The notes below the pieces were generated by a model that had not been told where the DNA came from, did not search any database, and saw nothing but the letters and a program-made list of their open reading frames with translations. A DNA stretch of 64,000 nt. Source: Harmothoe impar. Taxonomy: Eukaryota; Annelida; Polychaeta; Phyllodocida; Polynoidae. How positions within the stretch are numbered: position 1 is the stretch's first letter; each line of letters starts with the position of its first letter. Made by a program: the position numbers and the translations under genes. This document shows positions 48,066 through 60,320 of the stretch, in pieces. The stretch spans positions 27,497,772 through 27,561,771 of the forward strand of contig OX381710.1 in the NCBI GenBank assembly GCA_947462335.1. Direction: 5' to 3'.

Positions 48066-51000
48066 GCTGTATATGTGAGTCGCTCTTATCTGGGCCTGCC
48101 CTTATAGGTCCTGCGGCTCGCCGGTACAGTTGGCTGAAGCTGCGCTGCTCGGCTCAGACTAGAAGGATCCACCATGGTTCTGGCCTGGGCGCGATGGTGA
48201 CCGCCTTGTGCTCAGACAGCTGGTGGGGGTGGGGTGTATCGTTGTGCACCTTTAAAGTGAGATGTATAGTGTATAGGTGCTGAAAAGGCTACACATACAG
48301 GATAACTATGCCTCGTCATATACCCAGTTTATCTCTGCACATTTTATCAGTGTCTTCACCTGAAAGCAACCGAAATTATCTGCCCACCTAATATGAAGAT
48401 GATACCTGTCAATAAGCAGCGGTGTTGGGAGTACATTGGCAGTAGTGGCGCTGGATGCATATAGACATAATAGACGAGACAGTCAGTAGCCAGTTACCCT
48501 GGTGGATATCAATTGCACGCAACATTATGACTGGCAGTGTCTAACTTCTGCTCACATAAGTCTTTCTATCGAATCTCGACTATCTTCGTATGATCTCCCT
48601 TACTGTAGCACACGTGCTCATGTCTCACGCCCCCAGGCTACCAACACAGGTCTGGCTCCAATGTCCTCATATTAGGCATGGCAGCAGGTACATATGGGCA
48701 AAGGGTTGGGGGAGGGAGAAAGAGCCGAGCCGCCGTATGAATCAATTCATAGAGGGACCTTGACGTATATTGATGGACACTGACAAGGCGTGAAACAAGC
48801 GTGCACACCTGGGTATTGGTGTCAAGAACCCTCTCCACCCCCTCCAGCACCACTGTTATATGCAATACCTTCTGCTTGTAGTCCTTTACTATGCAGCACC
48901 TACAACACTCATTCTAGTAGCATTAGCATATACCACAATCAATTCTTCAAACAGCTGTTGTTAAATTGAAACAATACCAAAAGAATAGCAGCTTATGATT
49001 GATGATAATTATAGAAAACATTTATCATGCTGATATTATAGACATGGGATGTACAATAGTCAATATTATATATTATTATAACCTAATAGTTTAGTGGGAA
49101 ATTACCATGCAATTATATGCGAGACCTTATTTCACTTGATAAAAATGAACGAAAATGTCTTATTTACTAAGCCTTCTATCCGAGTTGTAGTTGTGTATTC
49201 AACACAGGTGGCCGGCCTTGTGTTATTTCCCATTATATATCTTTTTTCACAATGTCAATATTGATTGGCGAAAAGCAGAGATGGAAGTAGACTATATACG
49301 ACTGCCACCACAGAAAGAGGGGAACCAGGATGAGGCCATCCTTGGGACGTAAATAACGTCGCAGGGGTGTAGCGGAGATTGAGGACTAAGGCAGGAGCAA
49401 TTCTCGCCACAGAATAGGAGTGGTTTCTAGATATATATCACCAAAGACCAATGTTCGCCATAGTCCTATAGTCCACATTCCCTGGAATGACTGTGTTTTG
49501 TCCGCTGGCAATTCTCACAGGGTATAGTGTAAGTGGGTTAGTGTATTTTTTCCTTGGAACATCGCCCCGGGGCCCAGTCTCTCATACCAGGCCTTTTTAT
49601 AGACGCCCCGTATAGGGAATCGATGCTTATAAATAATGGTGCAATTTCTGTAGGACCCTCTACTTATATATCATCCCTGCAACAACCACAATCTCACTTT
49701 CAACTAAGTTAGACCCTCTTCCAATCTACAAATGACTTACCCTTGCATAAACCAATAATGTATCAACTGTGCATAACTGTTGTCCAGACAGCGCAGAGAA
49801 CACTGTACGGTAACTTTTATGATACAGAGATACATTTTAACATATAATAATTAATGTGTTGATACTGAAAAGGAAGAGACCGAATGTTTATAGTACAGCA
49901 GTACAGCAGTACACTTTAATGTAACAGTATATGGCGGGGGAATGGTAGCTAGATATGTTGGTATGTCACCTGTTGTCAGTAGATGTAATACAAAACAAGA
50001 TTACACCATTACCCCGCCCCGGAGGATGGGTTGGCAGGGACGTTCATACATGCAACTGAGAGGATATGGATACCCCCTGGGATAGGTAACGATTAGATCT
50101 GTGCTTCGGTAATAGATGTCCTTCTGAAGTATTTATAACAGCTTATCTCCTATTTGTGTATTATTCAGATTACTGTCATCCACAGTTATACACGCACTAA
50201 ATATGACTATGTACATCGATCGTATATGTATGGTATTGGAAAGTGCTATTCCTAAAGTGTTTCACATAAAAAGGAAATTATTATGGTAACACCTGATTGC
50301 TTAAGGGTTGGCATTTGAAATATATTAAGTATAGCTCGGAGCTATAAATAAACAACATGATGTGCTGCATCCAATTTCTAAAGCTGTCACATATAATCTG
50401 GTCATACCCTGTACATGGACGAGTGAAATGATATGCCATGTATTTCTAAACCCATTAGGGGATTAATCTCATACTCTTCTAGAAAGGGATCTCGGGGGGG
50501 GGGCACTGCAGTTGTGCGAAGCGACACTTACACTAATTTGTGTTTCGACATGATAATCACTTGTCATGTTCTACATAAGGTCGTCTTACTACCACCTAAT
50601 GGAGGGTATACCCAGTAATTATAATAAGTGTAGATAGTAATTCATAATTCTAAGTGGTAAAGTTAAGTATCTTGACTGGTCTTTATTATCATTATTATCT
50701 CATTATCACTAGGATTAATTTCTGATACGATGCTTTAAATCGGTAAGACACGATCTGAATTATGCATATTCTTTCTCAATCCCTCATTTGCTTTGGACAC
50801 TCAATTCATAGGAGACTCTTAGGGTGGTAATAAAATATAAACCCATGCACTGTATAATTCATGAAACAGTAATATCACATCTTTATCACTCCCATAGAGA
50901 AGTTGTACACATAATATCATTAGAGTTAGAAAGAAATGTGATATTGCAAATAGCCATGATACATTAGATTAATGCCCTTAGTAATTCTTGCTGCATTTGC

Positions 51001-52620
51001 GTCATTCTAAAGTGATTAGACATCATTCTTATGGCTCTTCATGTGTCACATACTTATGACTAATAACACTGGCAGCTGATAAAAATAAAGTCCTCCTTAC
51101 GATCAAGCTGTGCCAGTCAAGGGCCGGTTCTGACAGTGCTTATATTAGACGATCTGATTTATTTTCATATACATGTTCTGAGGCTGTGCTGTTCCTGTAA
51201 TATTGATTCCCACAACTATGTTTAATTGAGTTTATTGTGACCAGTTAGTCACAAGAAAACACACAGGTTTATAATTTGATTTTTCACAAACCTGTTATGA
51301 TGATTATATGCTTTGAGTTTTTGGGAGTATGCCTCTCACTGTGGCGCTCTTTAAATTCCCGGGATAACCATGGCAATAACCGTTCAATTGTAGAAATAAA
51401 AACCATTATGATCCAGCTCGTTAGAAAATCCAGGTAACACAAAGTGTTGACTGTAAGCCCTGTCTCACTAAGCCTATTGCAAATCAGTTACTTGGATCTA
51501 ATTTCTCAGCCGGAGGAGACGAGCTATTCCATATTCAGAACTAGCTCTTTGGGAATCTCCGATTTCTCCCTATGTAGTGTCTCTTTCTCTTCCCCCTCTC
51601 TCCCCTTCTTGTGTGGAATCATCATGATGCCAAGCAAATGCAATTATGTCAACGACACTGGGCGAGCCTGGTGTGGGGAATTGACTACTGCGCCCCCTCT
51701 TGGTGGTTGATGTGGATATCTCCGCCTGAAAGGCACCCACTTGATCCACTCCTGGAGCTGTAATCAGAGTCGGGGGCAGATGACATCGCCATGCCGTGTT
51801 TTGTGGGACCTCGGTAAGGCGGTGCTGCTGTCAGGCATTAGGATGTATACGAGGGGAGATTCAGGGCTATGGTCTGACCGATGTCATTTGGAGGAGCTAC
51901 TTTGTTGATGCGTGTGAGGAGGAAAGGCAGGTAGAATATTGCATCCTACATACAACCTATTTGGTCACTGGACTGCACGTACTACTCGATGGGTTAGTAT
52001 GTAAATATTAGACAAGAAGTAGGGGATGAGATACATAGTGTTAACTGGTATGGTGAAGTAGGTGGCCTACTCTCAGGAGCCTCCTCCATCACCTGAGTGA
52101 TGACACATCGCCAGCTGTTTGGTCCTTCTCATGTGTGTACAGAGACCTACGTGCATGCATACTCACACCCTGGAGGAACGTGCCTAGTAGGCCACAGGGA
52201 CCATCTTCTTCTGCACTTAAGAGAAATTAATGCATGTGGAAGTGCAGAACAGAAATATGGTCGAGAAACACACCACGTGCTCAGGACAACTGCTTTAACC
52301 GTATGTCCCGATACCATCCTTTGCCTACCGCTGTGGACACTCTCCTTCCATAATGTCTACCTCTCACTCTGAGGGCACCTGAGGCTACTACTCCCCCCAC
52401 ACACAGCACCTCCTACTCCCCCACCTGCACGTTTCTTTCCTATCCCCATCTACTGTGGCCACCCCAAGGTCGTGATAACTCTACGGGTCCACCTTAATGG
52501 TAGGCACGAGCCGACGATTGCCTGGAGAGTAACCCGAGAGAGAAAATAACCCCTATCAGTGACCACTGCCCAGGCGATGAGGTCTACCCACACAATGTCT
52601 CACCAGCACCCAAGTCTCTG
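48066..52620. other. Gene-poor, AT-rich interval
   Basis: 49.0-51.3 kb is particularly AT-rich with many ATTA/TAAT cores and GATAA words, as in candidate enhancers. No ORF with splice support. A near-palindromic ATAACCATGGCAATAAC lies at 51364. No repeats were noticed. Confidence 0.35.
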
Positions 52621-52677
52621 TCCTTCTTGCAAACCGACTCTCCCTACCTGCTCCCCTTAAAAGGTCTTCTCCTCGAC

Positions 52678-52825
52678 ACCGGAAGCTGGCGTTGGCCCTT
52701 CCCCGGCAGAGCTAATAGCGCAGCGGAAGTTCCGCCGGAAGTGAGCTGCCCGCTTCTTCCCAGCGGACCCAGCATTAGTGGGTCATCAGGGTACCTGGTG
52801 AGCTCACTGAGGTGCAGAGATTAAG
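52678..52825 (+). promoter_or_regulatory. ETS-motif promoter with candidate non-coding first exon
   Basis: ETS sites ACCGGAAG (52678-52685) and CCGGAAGTG (52735-52743), plus an inverted GCGGAA/TTCCGC pair (52723-52735), lie in a CpG-containing stretch. 80-90 bp downstream come donor-like CTG|GTGAGC and AAG|GTGAGC (52825/52826). GABP/ETS sites mark many TATA-less animal promoters near the start site. The first exon and gene are inferred. Confidence 0.35.
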
Positions 52826-53241
52826 GTGAGCAATACACATGCACGGCAACTAATCCCTCTATCCTCACTGACATTTTCAACGTGGCCCTTTCCAAGGCAG
52901 CAGAGTGACTGGTACTCCTTTGGCTGGCGTGATGCGTGGATGCAGTACTGAGTAGGAAGCAAAGCCGCAGTGTTCTGCCTCATGCCGATCCTACTGGCTT
53001 GAAAGGCTGCCATGATGCATCAATGCAGCACTGGTTAGTAACTCGCCGATAATGGGTTGGTGCGTTATGGACATCGATCCTTATTAACGGTTGCATATGA
53101 AGCATCTTGCTGTCCTTAAATGGCTAACACTACAATCCTCTAAGCCAGCAATCAGCTTTTGCCTTTTACCTAAAAGCTTTATGGCTAGTGGATCAATTAG
53201 CAAAGGGTAACAGCCAGATGGTGGTGGTGGGGTGGGGAGGT

Positions 53242-53255
53242 GGGGGGGGGGGGGG
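53242..53255. repeat. Poly-G run
   Basis: G14, in a GGTGGTGGGGTGGGGAGG context. Similar C or G runs occur at 54787-54800 and 61091-61100. Confidence 0.9.
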
Positions 53256-53879
53256 TCGTGTATACAAAGCGTCTGGATCATAACGGGATCGAACAGGCCT
53301 TGTTAGATCCGCCGCCTGTAGCATACCATGTCCACAGGACCAGGAGGAGATGCTGGAGGATCATCGGGGCAGACCCTACTCCTGGTAAGTGATGACGCAG
53401 GGGGTGGGTAGTGAGGTGGTGTATGCATGTGTGACAGGAAGAGCTGCGATAGAGAACTAGGATTACACTCCCTTGATAGCGATACCATCCCATGTTCCTG
53501 GGACGTGGAGTGTAGGTACAGACTCATCATACTGATACTGACTCATATGGAAAACAAGGCAGAACTACTTCCAAATAATACTTGTACCCCCTCTCCCCTC
53601 ATATATAACGTCATGTTAACGTGCCAAGGAGTTGCTTTGTCCCATAACAAAAGTCTGCTGAATATGTTTGCATGCACAAAGTGGTGTCTGTTACACTGTG
53701 TGTTTACCGTATGAATAGAGTTACTCATGTGCGTGATCCTTTGTGTTTGAACAGGCATCACCTTTGGTTCTATTACAGCAAAAACCATAACACCATACAA
53801 GCCAATACCTAGCGTGATCCCTACGCTATAAAACAACATTATGGGGGCCCTTTAGAAAACATAGTCAAACGGACACCGA

Positions 53880-54103
53880 TCAAATGTCAATGAAGTTTGT
53901 TGACTGGGGGGTCCATAAAACATTCAGGTGTCCCAGGCGCCTCCTGGGGTGCACTAGCTTTGCAACCCAATCTGTTAGCATGTCCTGTGGATGTGTCCCA
54001 TCGATCAGTGTCATATGTTTAGTGTTAACATGTGGGTTCCAGCGCTGCTTAAACCACTCAATACACGCGTACGCCAGCGGATCAATTCCTAAGAGTTCAC
54101 AGT
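53880..54103 (-). CDS. Candidate terminal coding exon of an unidentified gene
   Basis: On the minus strand a good acceptor (CTCCACTACTACTCCCATCAG region, + 54104-54124) is followed by 224 nt open in one frame: two nucleotides completing a split codon, 73 codons, then TGA (53880-53882). The peptide contains LGIDPLAYACIEWFKQRWNP, then IDGTHPQDMLTDWVAKLV, and ends STNFIDI. The composition (Trp, Asp and His spread through, no low complexity) looks like a folded domain. I do not recognise the family. A 161-codon frame on the plus strand overlaps it and appears to be its shadow. Upstream exons, expected at higher coordinates, were not identified, and other apparently protein-like frames nearby lack acceptors, so this stays tentative. 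Confidence 0.35.
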
Positions 54104-54299
54104 CTGATGGGAGTAGTAGTGGAGCTGTTCATTGCCATCCCCATATAGTACCTAAGCTATTAAGCTGTGTTAAGGTCAAGCCCCGTCTGCCCATGATTAT
54201 ATATACTACTATGGTGGGAGGTAGCAGATGGGCACGATCTGTACAGTGCGCTTCATGTATGGGTGTGTGGTTAATCAATGTGCTGTTGGGATGGGTTAG

Positions 54300-54870
54300 G
54301 GAGGGAGTGGTGGATGTGGTGGTGGTGGTGGGTGATGATGAGGTGAAGTTATGGGCGTCATATATATAGCACATCCGTTCTTCTGATTCACTGTGCAAAC
54401 GGGTCTGGGTGTTGATGTGTGGTGTGTGTGTGTGTGTGTTGGCTCGTCGGTCGGTGGTTGTATAGGGGGCAGGTGGGCAGAACAGCGTATAAATACCTGC
54501 CGCCGCCCTCCTGTATCAATCATGGTGATGCCTAACACCCCACACAACCTCTACCCCCTCTCCCTACCCCCATCACACCCAATACTACTCCACCGATCCC
54601 CCACCCAAAGCCCTCCTCCCCTACCTCCATCCCCCTCCCCCAATCCCCTACATCAACCCCCTACAGTCGACACCATGCACCAAGGCCCCCTACCACCAAT
54701 TCGTCCACATCCATCAGTGCGCAGGCGTGGCCTAATATTTCCGGATCCGCTTCCCCTGTCGAACCCATAGCCTGTGCTGACGACCACCCCCCCCCCCCCC
54801 ACCCCCGCTCGGTAGACTCCACACCCTTCATCCCACTTCCTACTACATACACCCCTTTTTTTATTGACAG
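54300..54870. repeat. Low-complexity GT/GGT and C-rich tract
   Basis: A (GGT)n-like stretch at 54308-54345, a (TG)n at 54419-54440, then a C/T-rich stretch (54535-54690) and a C14 run (54787-54800). A TATAAATA box lies at 54488-54495. Proline-rich frames here come from base composition. Confidence 0.75.
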
Positions 54871-55199
54871 AACCAAGTGATCAGTTTCAGTGAGCTTTAT
54901 ATCTATAGGATCGGCGTCTTTTTGACTGGCTGGTTGACTGAATGACTGCCTGACTGATCGTCTATTGGTTCCTTCATGTACCACCAAATCGCACATAGAC
55001 CCCCAGGAGGCTTTGGATTTTCCTTTACGATCCACCTTTCCTGGATTCACACTCTAACCCCATCCCTGTTTCTGCCTCACCATTCAGACTTGCCGCCCTG
55101 CGGGTTTATTAAAGTCTCCCAATCCCGGAACCAGTAGTGCCGCCCACCATCGGATCAGATAGCCCCCTGGCGGGAACTCAGGCCACTATGTCCCCCCAG

Positions 55200-55320
55200 C
55201 GCCGCCACATGCCGTCGACGTCTACCTGCTTAGCGTCGATCACCGGAAGCTGACACACATATACCGGAAGTGATCGATGAGCGACGACTCCATCGAGGGC
55301 AGACGCGTAGATTACGTCCC
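55200..55320. promoter_or_regulatory. CpG-rich patch with two ETS sites
   Basis: ACCGGAAG occurs at 55242-55249 and again at 55263-55270 (ACCGGAAGTG), 21 bp apart (two helical turns), within a patch of many TCGA/GACG CpGs. A start codon with good context, ATCATGG, lies at 55359 and opens 49 codons to 55508. This may be a TATA-less promoter with a short first ORF. Confidence 0.3.
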
Positions 55321-55358
55321 GTCATATCTGATTAAGTTCACCAAGGTCGTTGCAGATC

Positions 55359-55508
55359 ATGGAGAGGTCGGCAGGCGCCTCCCCTAACAAATATGTCCCT
55401 TCGTGTTTGCTCCCATGGCTGTTGCTATATATACATAGACCCGCCAATGAGGAAATATGTCTTCAGTGTCACAGACAGCACAATACTTATTTGAAGTCAA
55501 TGTCTTGA
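55359..55508 (+). CDS. Small ORF (49 codons) downstream of the ETS/CpG patch
   Basis: ATG with A at -3 and G at +4; it encodes MERSAGASPNKYVPS, then a Leu-rich stretch. It contains a CLQCHRQH segment and no recognised domain. It could be a small protein, an upstream ORF or chance. Confidence 0.12.
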   Translation: MERSAGASPNKYVPSCLLPWLLLYIHRPANEEICLQCHRQHNTYLKSMS

Positions 55509-58500
55509 TAGACATTTACATATACCTATGTTCCTATATTCAACACTCTCTATACGTATCATCAAAGGGTATCGCCCAGACAACTTAAACGGTTGTCTCA
55601 AGTTACAACAATGAGCATGATGATGACAAAGACATTGAATCATATAAACAGAATAGCACTAGCAATGACAACAATGCAATCATCTTCTCCCATCCCCCAC
55701 AAAGCCATGCAGCGCAAGCTGTGTTCAAAGGACAAATCTGCTTAAAAATACTGCCGCATTATCGTTAAAAAAACGCCTGAACAAACAGCATTCCCATTAT
55801 TCCCTCTGCCTTGGTACACATGCCACTCCCAGACTGGCCTCTGAGGGCTTGAATGGAAACGTGTGGACGTTCAGCTACAGAGCCACAATTCACTCTGTAA
55901 ACCAGACTATTTATCTGGTGGTATTCAACGCACTTCTTCACTTCCCAACTCAATTAATATTGTTCCGACGCCAATAGTAATTACTGTTCTCCGTTCGCTG
56001 CTTGGAAGACACTGAATATCTGCACGGGATCAGGTTAGTGTAGTTATGCAGAAGTGAATGGCTTCTGAGAGCGGGGCTTGTGATGGCAAGGCGAAATATA
56101 GAAGTGCAATTAGCAAGCATTTATTGCAATGGCAGTGCTTTCTCTGTGTGTGCCTCTGTCTCGGGCCTCTGTGTGTCTGCCTCTGATTCCCTTTCATTGT
56201 CTATTATAACATTACACTCTTCCCTTCTTTCCTCATCCTCACCCCTCCCGCTCAGTTTACTTTTTCATCTCCCCTGTACAGATCTCACGTCTCAGCCACT
56301 GTGTATACATGGTTGGGCCTCTCGCTGTCCGCACCAATGGCTGCGTCAGCGATATATCACCGGTGGCGGTATGGGCCATGGGTCTTAGGGGAGTGTACAT
56401 TATCACTGATATCTCCATGAGACAATCGTCAGCTGATTAATGATTACAGTGCCTTACCCCTTGAGGACAGCCCTCCGAACGGTGTGAATTACAGGGCCCA
56501 TTCAGGAGCCATGGTTGAAAAATGCTGTGCATGCAGAATTTCACCCAATTTCCCTACCCTTGAAAGGGTAAGGATATCGAGAAAGTGTCGGGTTATGGCA
56601 GATTATACGATGTGTATGAGACCTTTAGTTTGAATAAAGGTTGGTTGGTGAGTATGTAGAGAATTTCTGGGAGATTGCGTTTCGTGTAGGTGATGTTTAT
56701 GAACGTTCAAGCACTCAGGGGCGATGAAGGACATACGCATCAGTGCAGGAACACCCCAGCAACGTAATATCAAGGCAATGTCAGCGACTATAGGAGCGTA
56801 TCCTGGAATCTGAAGAGAGGATGTTCAGAGAAATACTCCCCTTCCCTGCCACAGGCTCTACCCTTCTCTGCCCCCTGGTGAATTTTGTTGGTTTTTCCTA
56901 TTAGCATATAGAGTAGGACGGGTAGGAGGCGACGCAGAATTAGATGCCATCCACCAAAGGTCTCCCCTGACGATCGCCTGGCCAATCCCACTTGAAATGA
57001 TTCGAGTATCAAATCTCAGCCTGTTTTTCTTAATCATACATGGCTGATGTGCCACTCCACCACTCCAAGCCCACGTTAACTTTCAATCCACGGCCCCCGT
57101 TGTTATTATACGCAGAAAAACACTGTGGATTTGATTACCAAAGCTACTGATTGAATCAGGACCGGCCATATTGATATATTCTTCTCCCCTCGTATTCTCC
57201 GTGAGATGCTTCGGCTGTCCAATAAATCTCATCAGTCACAAGGCCAAAGACAGCCAACAAATAGGATGATTCGTTCCTGGCATTTAACACGGCGAAAACC
57301 TGATTTATTTGTCGTGGCCTTGACCTCCCATTCGTCCCTGCGAACAGCTAGGGCGGTTTGATAGCCCTTACCCCATGACACCCCCACATAATAGCCTTTA
57401 CCTTGGGGGCACATAGGGTCAGACGCTTAAGGAAGGGCAGTCCTGGGTGTGCCCGATACTTGCCTCTAATTGCCTAGCAAGCTGTATGGTATGAACAGAT
57501 GGAAACAATGGTGAGCTGCCTTTGGGACACTGCTTAGATGTGGGGGATGGAGGAAGGTGAGGGCGAGAGGCTGGAAGGTGGGGTGTCTAACCCTAAGCTG
57601 TACAAGTGACCATCATGGCTGGTCAGTTGTGGCCGGTCAATCCCCAACTCTCATCAGCTGACCATTCAGCCTCAGCTCCCCAACCCCTTTGCAAGGCCGC
57701 CTTTTAAGGCCATGCCAATATCCCCTCCAAATACCCCTCTCTACCGCCATCACCCCTTCCTCATGCCCTCATGCCGAGCCTACCACCACGTGGCCTCTGC
57801 TGCCCGACCCAAATCATCGCTGTCATTATAAACAAAATGTGGCCCGGATCAATACCCCCTGTCCCTCCCTGGTCCACCCTGGAAGGGGCTGATAATCCCC
57901 CGGGCTCCAACAGATTTGGAAAGAAGCCAATTATTCGTTGGGGGCCAAGTCAGGCTGCTTGAGGGTTCGGCTGTAAGAGTGGCATCCCTCTGGGGTGCCC
58001 GCTGCCTTTGAAGCTGCTGCAGTGTAAATCCGGAGGTATCCTGGGGACTCAAAGACACCTGTCCACACTGGTGGGCAATAAATGCGCACATTCGCTATAT
58101 TGCTGTTGGTGCCCCATAGGTTTCTACTTTAAGTTGTCCAACGCTAAGGTCTAAACTCCCTGGTGGACTGATGTTGACCAGGCAATTGCTCAGCCATTCT
58201 ATATCTGACGCTTAGTGGATCCGATACTAGCTGCATGGTAGGGCGACAAAGCATTTCTAACCATTAGTGTGTTTGACCAATTTGCAAGGCCATGGTAATC
58301 CTGCTGGCATTGTGTCATCGTCATAGGAGGCCACTGCATTACAATTGTGGTTAATTGAGTCACCAGAGGGTGAAAATCATATTGATAGAGTGTAAATTCA
58401 TAGATGGCAGTGATACAAGAGGACGCTGCTATGGCTCACACATTGGGATGCCTCCTTAATGAGAGCGCCATGGAGGTAGCCATGTACCAGGAGGTCGCAG

Positions 58501-58706
58501 TTGCCGGGACCTGATAAAGGGTGATTAGATTATCTAAAATGTAATTGATACTATCAATGTGGTTCATAATGACCACACAGTCAGTGACTCGATGATAAGG
58601 GCGAATAACTACAAAAAGAATACTTATTTGGGGGTTTAACAGCCAGTTGGACTGTCCGAGCCATTGTTTAATATGGAGTTGTCGCCATTGTTTGAAATTT
58701 CTTCCT
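55509..58706. other. Gene-poor interval
   Basis: No exon is convincing. A Gln-rich frame on the minus strand (57890-58070) starts after a fair acceptor (TTTATTGCCCACCAG) but lacks a good donor. Overlapping protein-like frames on both strands at 55.66-55.97 kb cancel each other. Confidence 0.35.
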
Positions 58707-58737
58707 GACCATGTAAGCTAAAACACATACTTTAAAA
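58707..58737. repeat. Relic of the GAGTCG-core MITE terminus
   Basis: GACCATGTAAGCTAAAACAC followed by ATACTTT resembles the right end of the 13577-13881 element (GACCATGTAACCTGAAACAC). The other end was not located. Confidence 0.35.
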
Positions 58738-59690
58738 ATTAAATGAAACTATTAAACAGTCACCAAGCAGTTTATTTCTAATTGCAATGCCCAAGTAGCC
58801 TGTTGTTAGTTTCACCTTGTTCGACTAATTAGTGCAACATGTAGATGTAGTTTAACATCATGTGTGCTTCACAGAAATGTACACATTTAGCTTATTTCCT
58901 GAGTTTATTAAGTCTGTTTAATGTACTACATGTATAGTCCTTATAAGAGTTCAGGTAATAATCATACATCTCCTTCGCTGTTGCCGTATTAAAATGGCTT
59001 GTACCTGCTGCATTGATATACAGGCAATTTACTGACCCTATTCTCCATATTTATCAGTTTCGCTTTGCCCTCTCTGAAATGAGGTCCTGGTGTATCGGAG
59101 GCGGGTGTTTCGTCTTTATAGAGGCTCTGGGTAGAGAAATTGAAATGAAAAGAGATAAATCACCTGCACAGAGATTGGTTGGATGCATTAAAATGCAGAA
59201 GTCTCCGCCCACAGAAGTAGCAGATATGATACTACCCTCAGAAAGAGAGATTAAAGGATATAGGGAGAGCACATATTCCACTGCCCAGACATAGGCTACA
59301 CTCTGATCTACTCACCCCTCTCTTTGTCCCATGATTATGTATTTCAGTTCCATGTAGGAAGAACTGCACTATGCTATGACTGATCGACAGTTCCAGGGCA
59401 CTTAATTCTGTCCTGTCATGAATCATCGATTAATCATACTTAAATCATATTTTATTAACGAACTTTCCCTCATTGACCTAATCGTAAAATCAGAGTGGAA
59501 CACGCCTTAACCACAACACTTTAGGGGCGATTTAACACAAGTCGTTCCTCATGTTCATAAAACGGGTAATGACTAACGGGACCGCCTGCTGACAGAACAA
59601 GTGGGTCAGGGTATAGGTTGATAGCAATCGACTCATAGGTGCTGAGCGAAACAACCAACTGTTTAGCCATAGGCTCATTCATGCTCAGCT
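58738..59690. other. Gene-free interval
   Basis: AT-rich sequence without supported features. Confidence 0.4.
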
Positions 59691-60320
59691 GGAGGGAGTA
59701 TAGGCTTGGAGCAGCTCAAGTTGTATGAGGGTAAACTCCGGCTCAGCAGGGGGGAATCTGACAAGGATGAGCTCACATTGGATAGAACAAACTCCTGCTT
59801 AGCTGGACTACGGTGGGTGTGGATGGGCTCAGATTGAGTTAGAACAAGCTCCTGCTCAGTTGGACTAAGATGGGGATGGATGAGCTCAGATTAGGACAAA
59901 CTCCTGCTCAGCTGGACTGAGGTTGGGGTGGATGAGCTCAGATTGTGTTGGAACAAACTCCTGCTCAGCTAAACTGAGCTGGGAATGGATGAGCTCAGAT
60001 TGGGTTAGGACAAACTCCTGCTCAGCTGTGGGGAATCTGGGCATGGGTGAGCTTATTAGATTGATTTAGGACAAACTCCTGCTCAGCATGATTGAAGTTG
60101 ACACGGAGCAGCACAGATATGAAGGACAAACTACTGCTCAACGGCGGGGACCTTGGATATGGATGAGGTCAGATTGTATGAGAACAAACTCCTGCTCATC
60201 TGGAGTAAGGGGCTGGGGGTGGCTAAAATCAGATCCTGCTCATCTGGCAGGAATTTGTGTGTGGCTGAGCTCAGATTGGGGGAAAGGTGGGCGTGGAGCG
60301 GCTTAGATTGGGTTCGGACA
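59691..60320 (+). repeat. Degenerate 57-bp minisatellite, about 10-11 copies
   Basis: AAACTCCTGCTCAGCTGG-like words recur at 59733, 59789, 59846, 59898, 59955, 60012, 60073, 60128 and 60186, and as a partial copy at 60225. Spacing is mostly 52-61 bp. Each unit also carries GGATGAGCTCAGATT. Copies are quite diverged, so the array is older than the 45-bp one. A GAGCAGCTC 9-mer sits at its left edge (59709). Confidence 0.9.

Noticed and set aside
51690..51712. GCGCCCCCTCTTGGTGG, reminiscent of a CTCF site
   Set aside because: Aligning it to the CTCF core needs an inserted base or several mismatches, unlike the clean match at 14944-14957.
54661..55050. 129-codon minus-strand frame that looks protein-like in its first 70 residues
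   Set aside because: A stop lies two codons upstream of its start, no polypyrimidine acceptor precedes it, and the second half is Gly/Trp low complexity from the C-rich tract. The plus strand has the better acceptor in the same place.
55659..55975. Overlapping protein-like frames on both strands
   Set aside because: Both strands give plausible peptides over the same bases. Splice support is weak, showing how easily composition misleads here.
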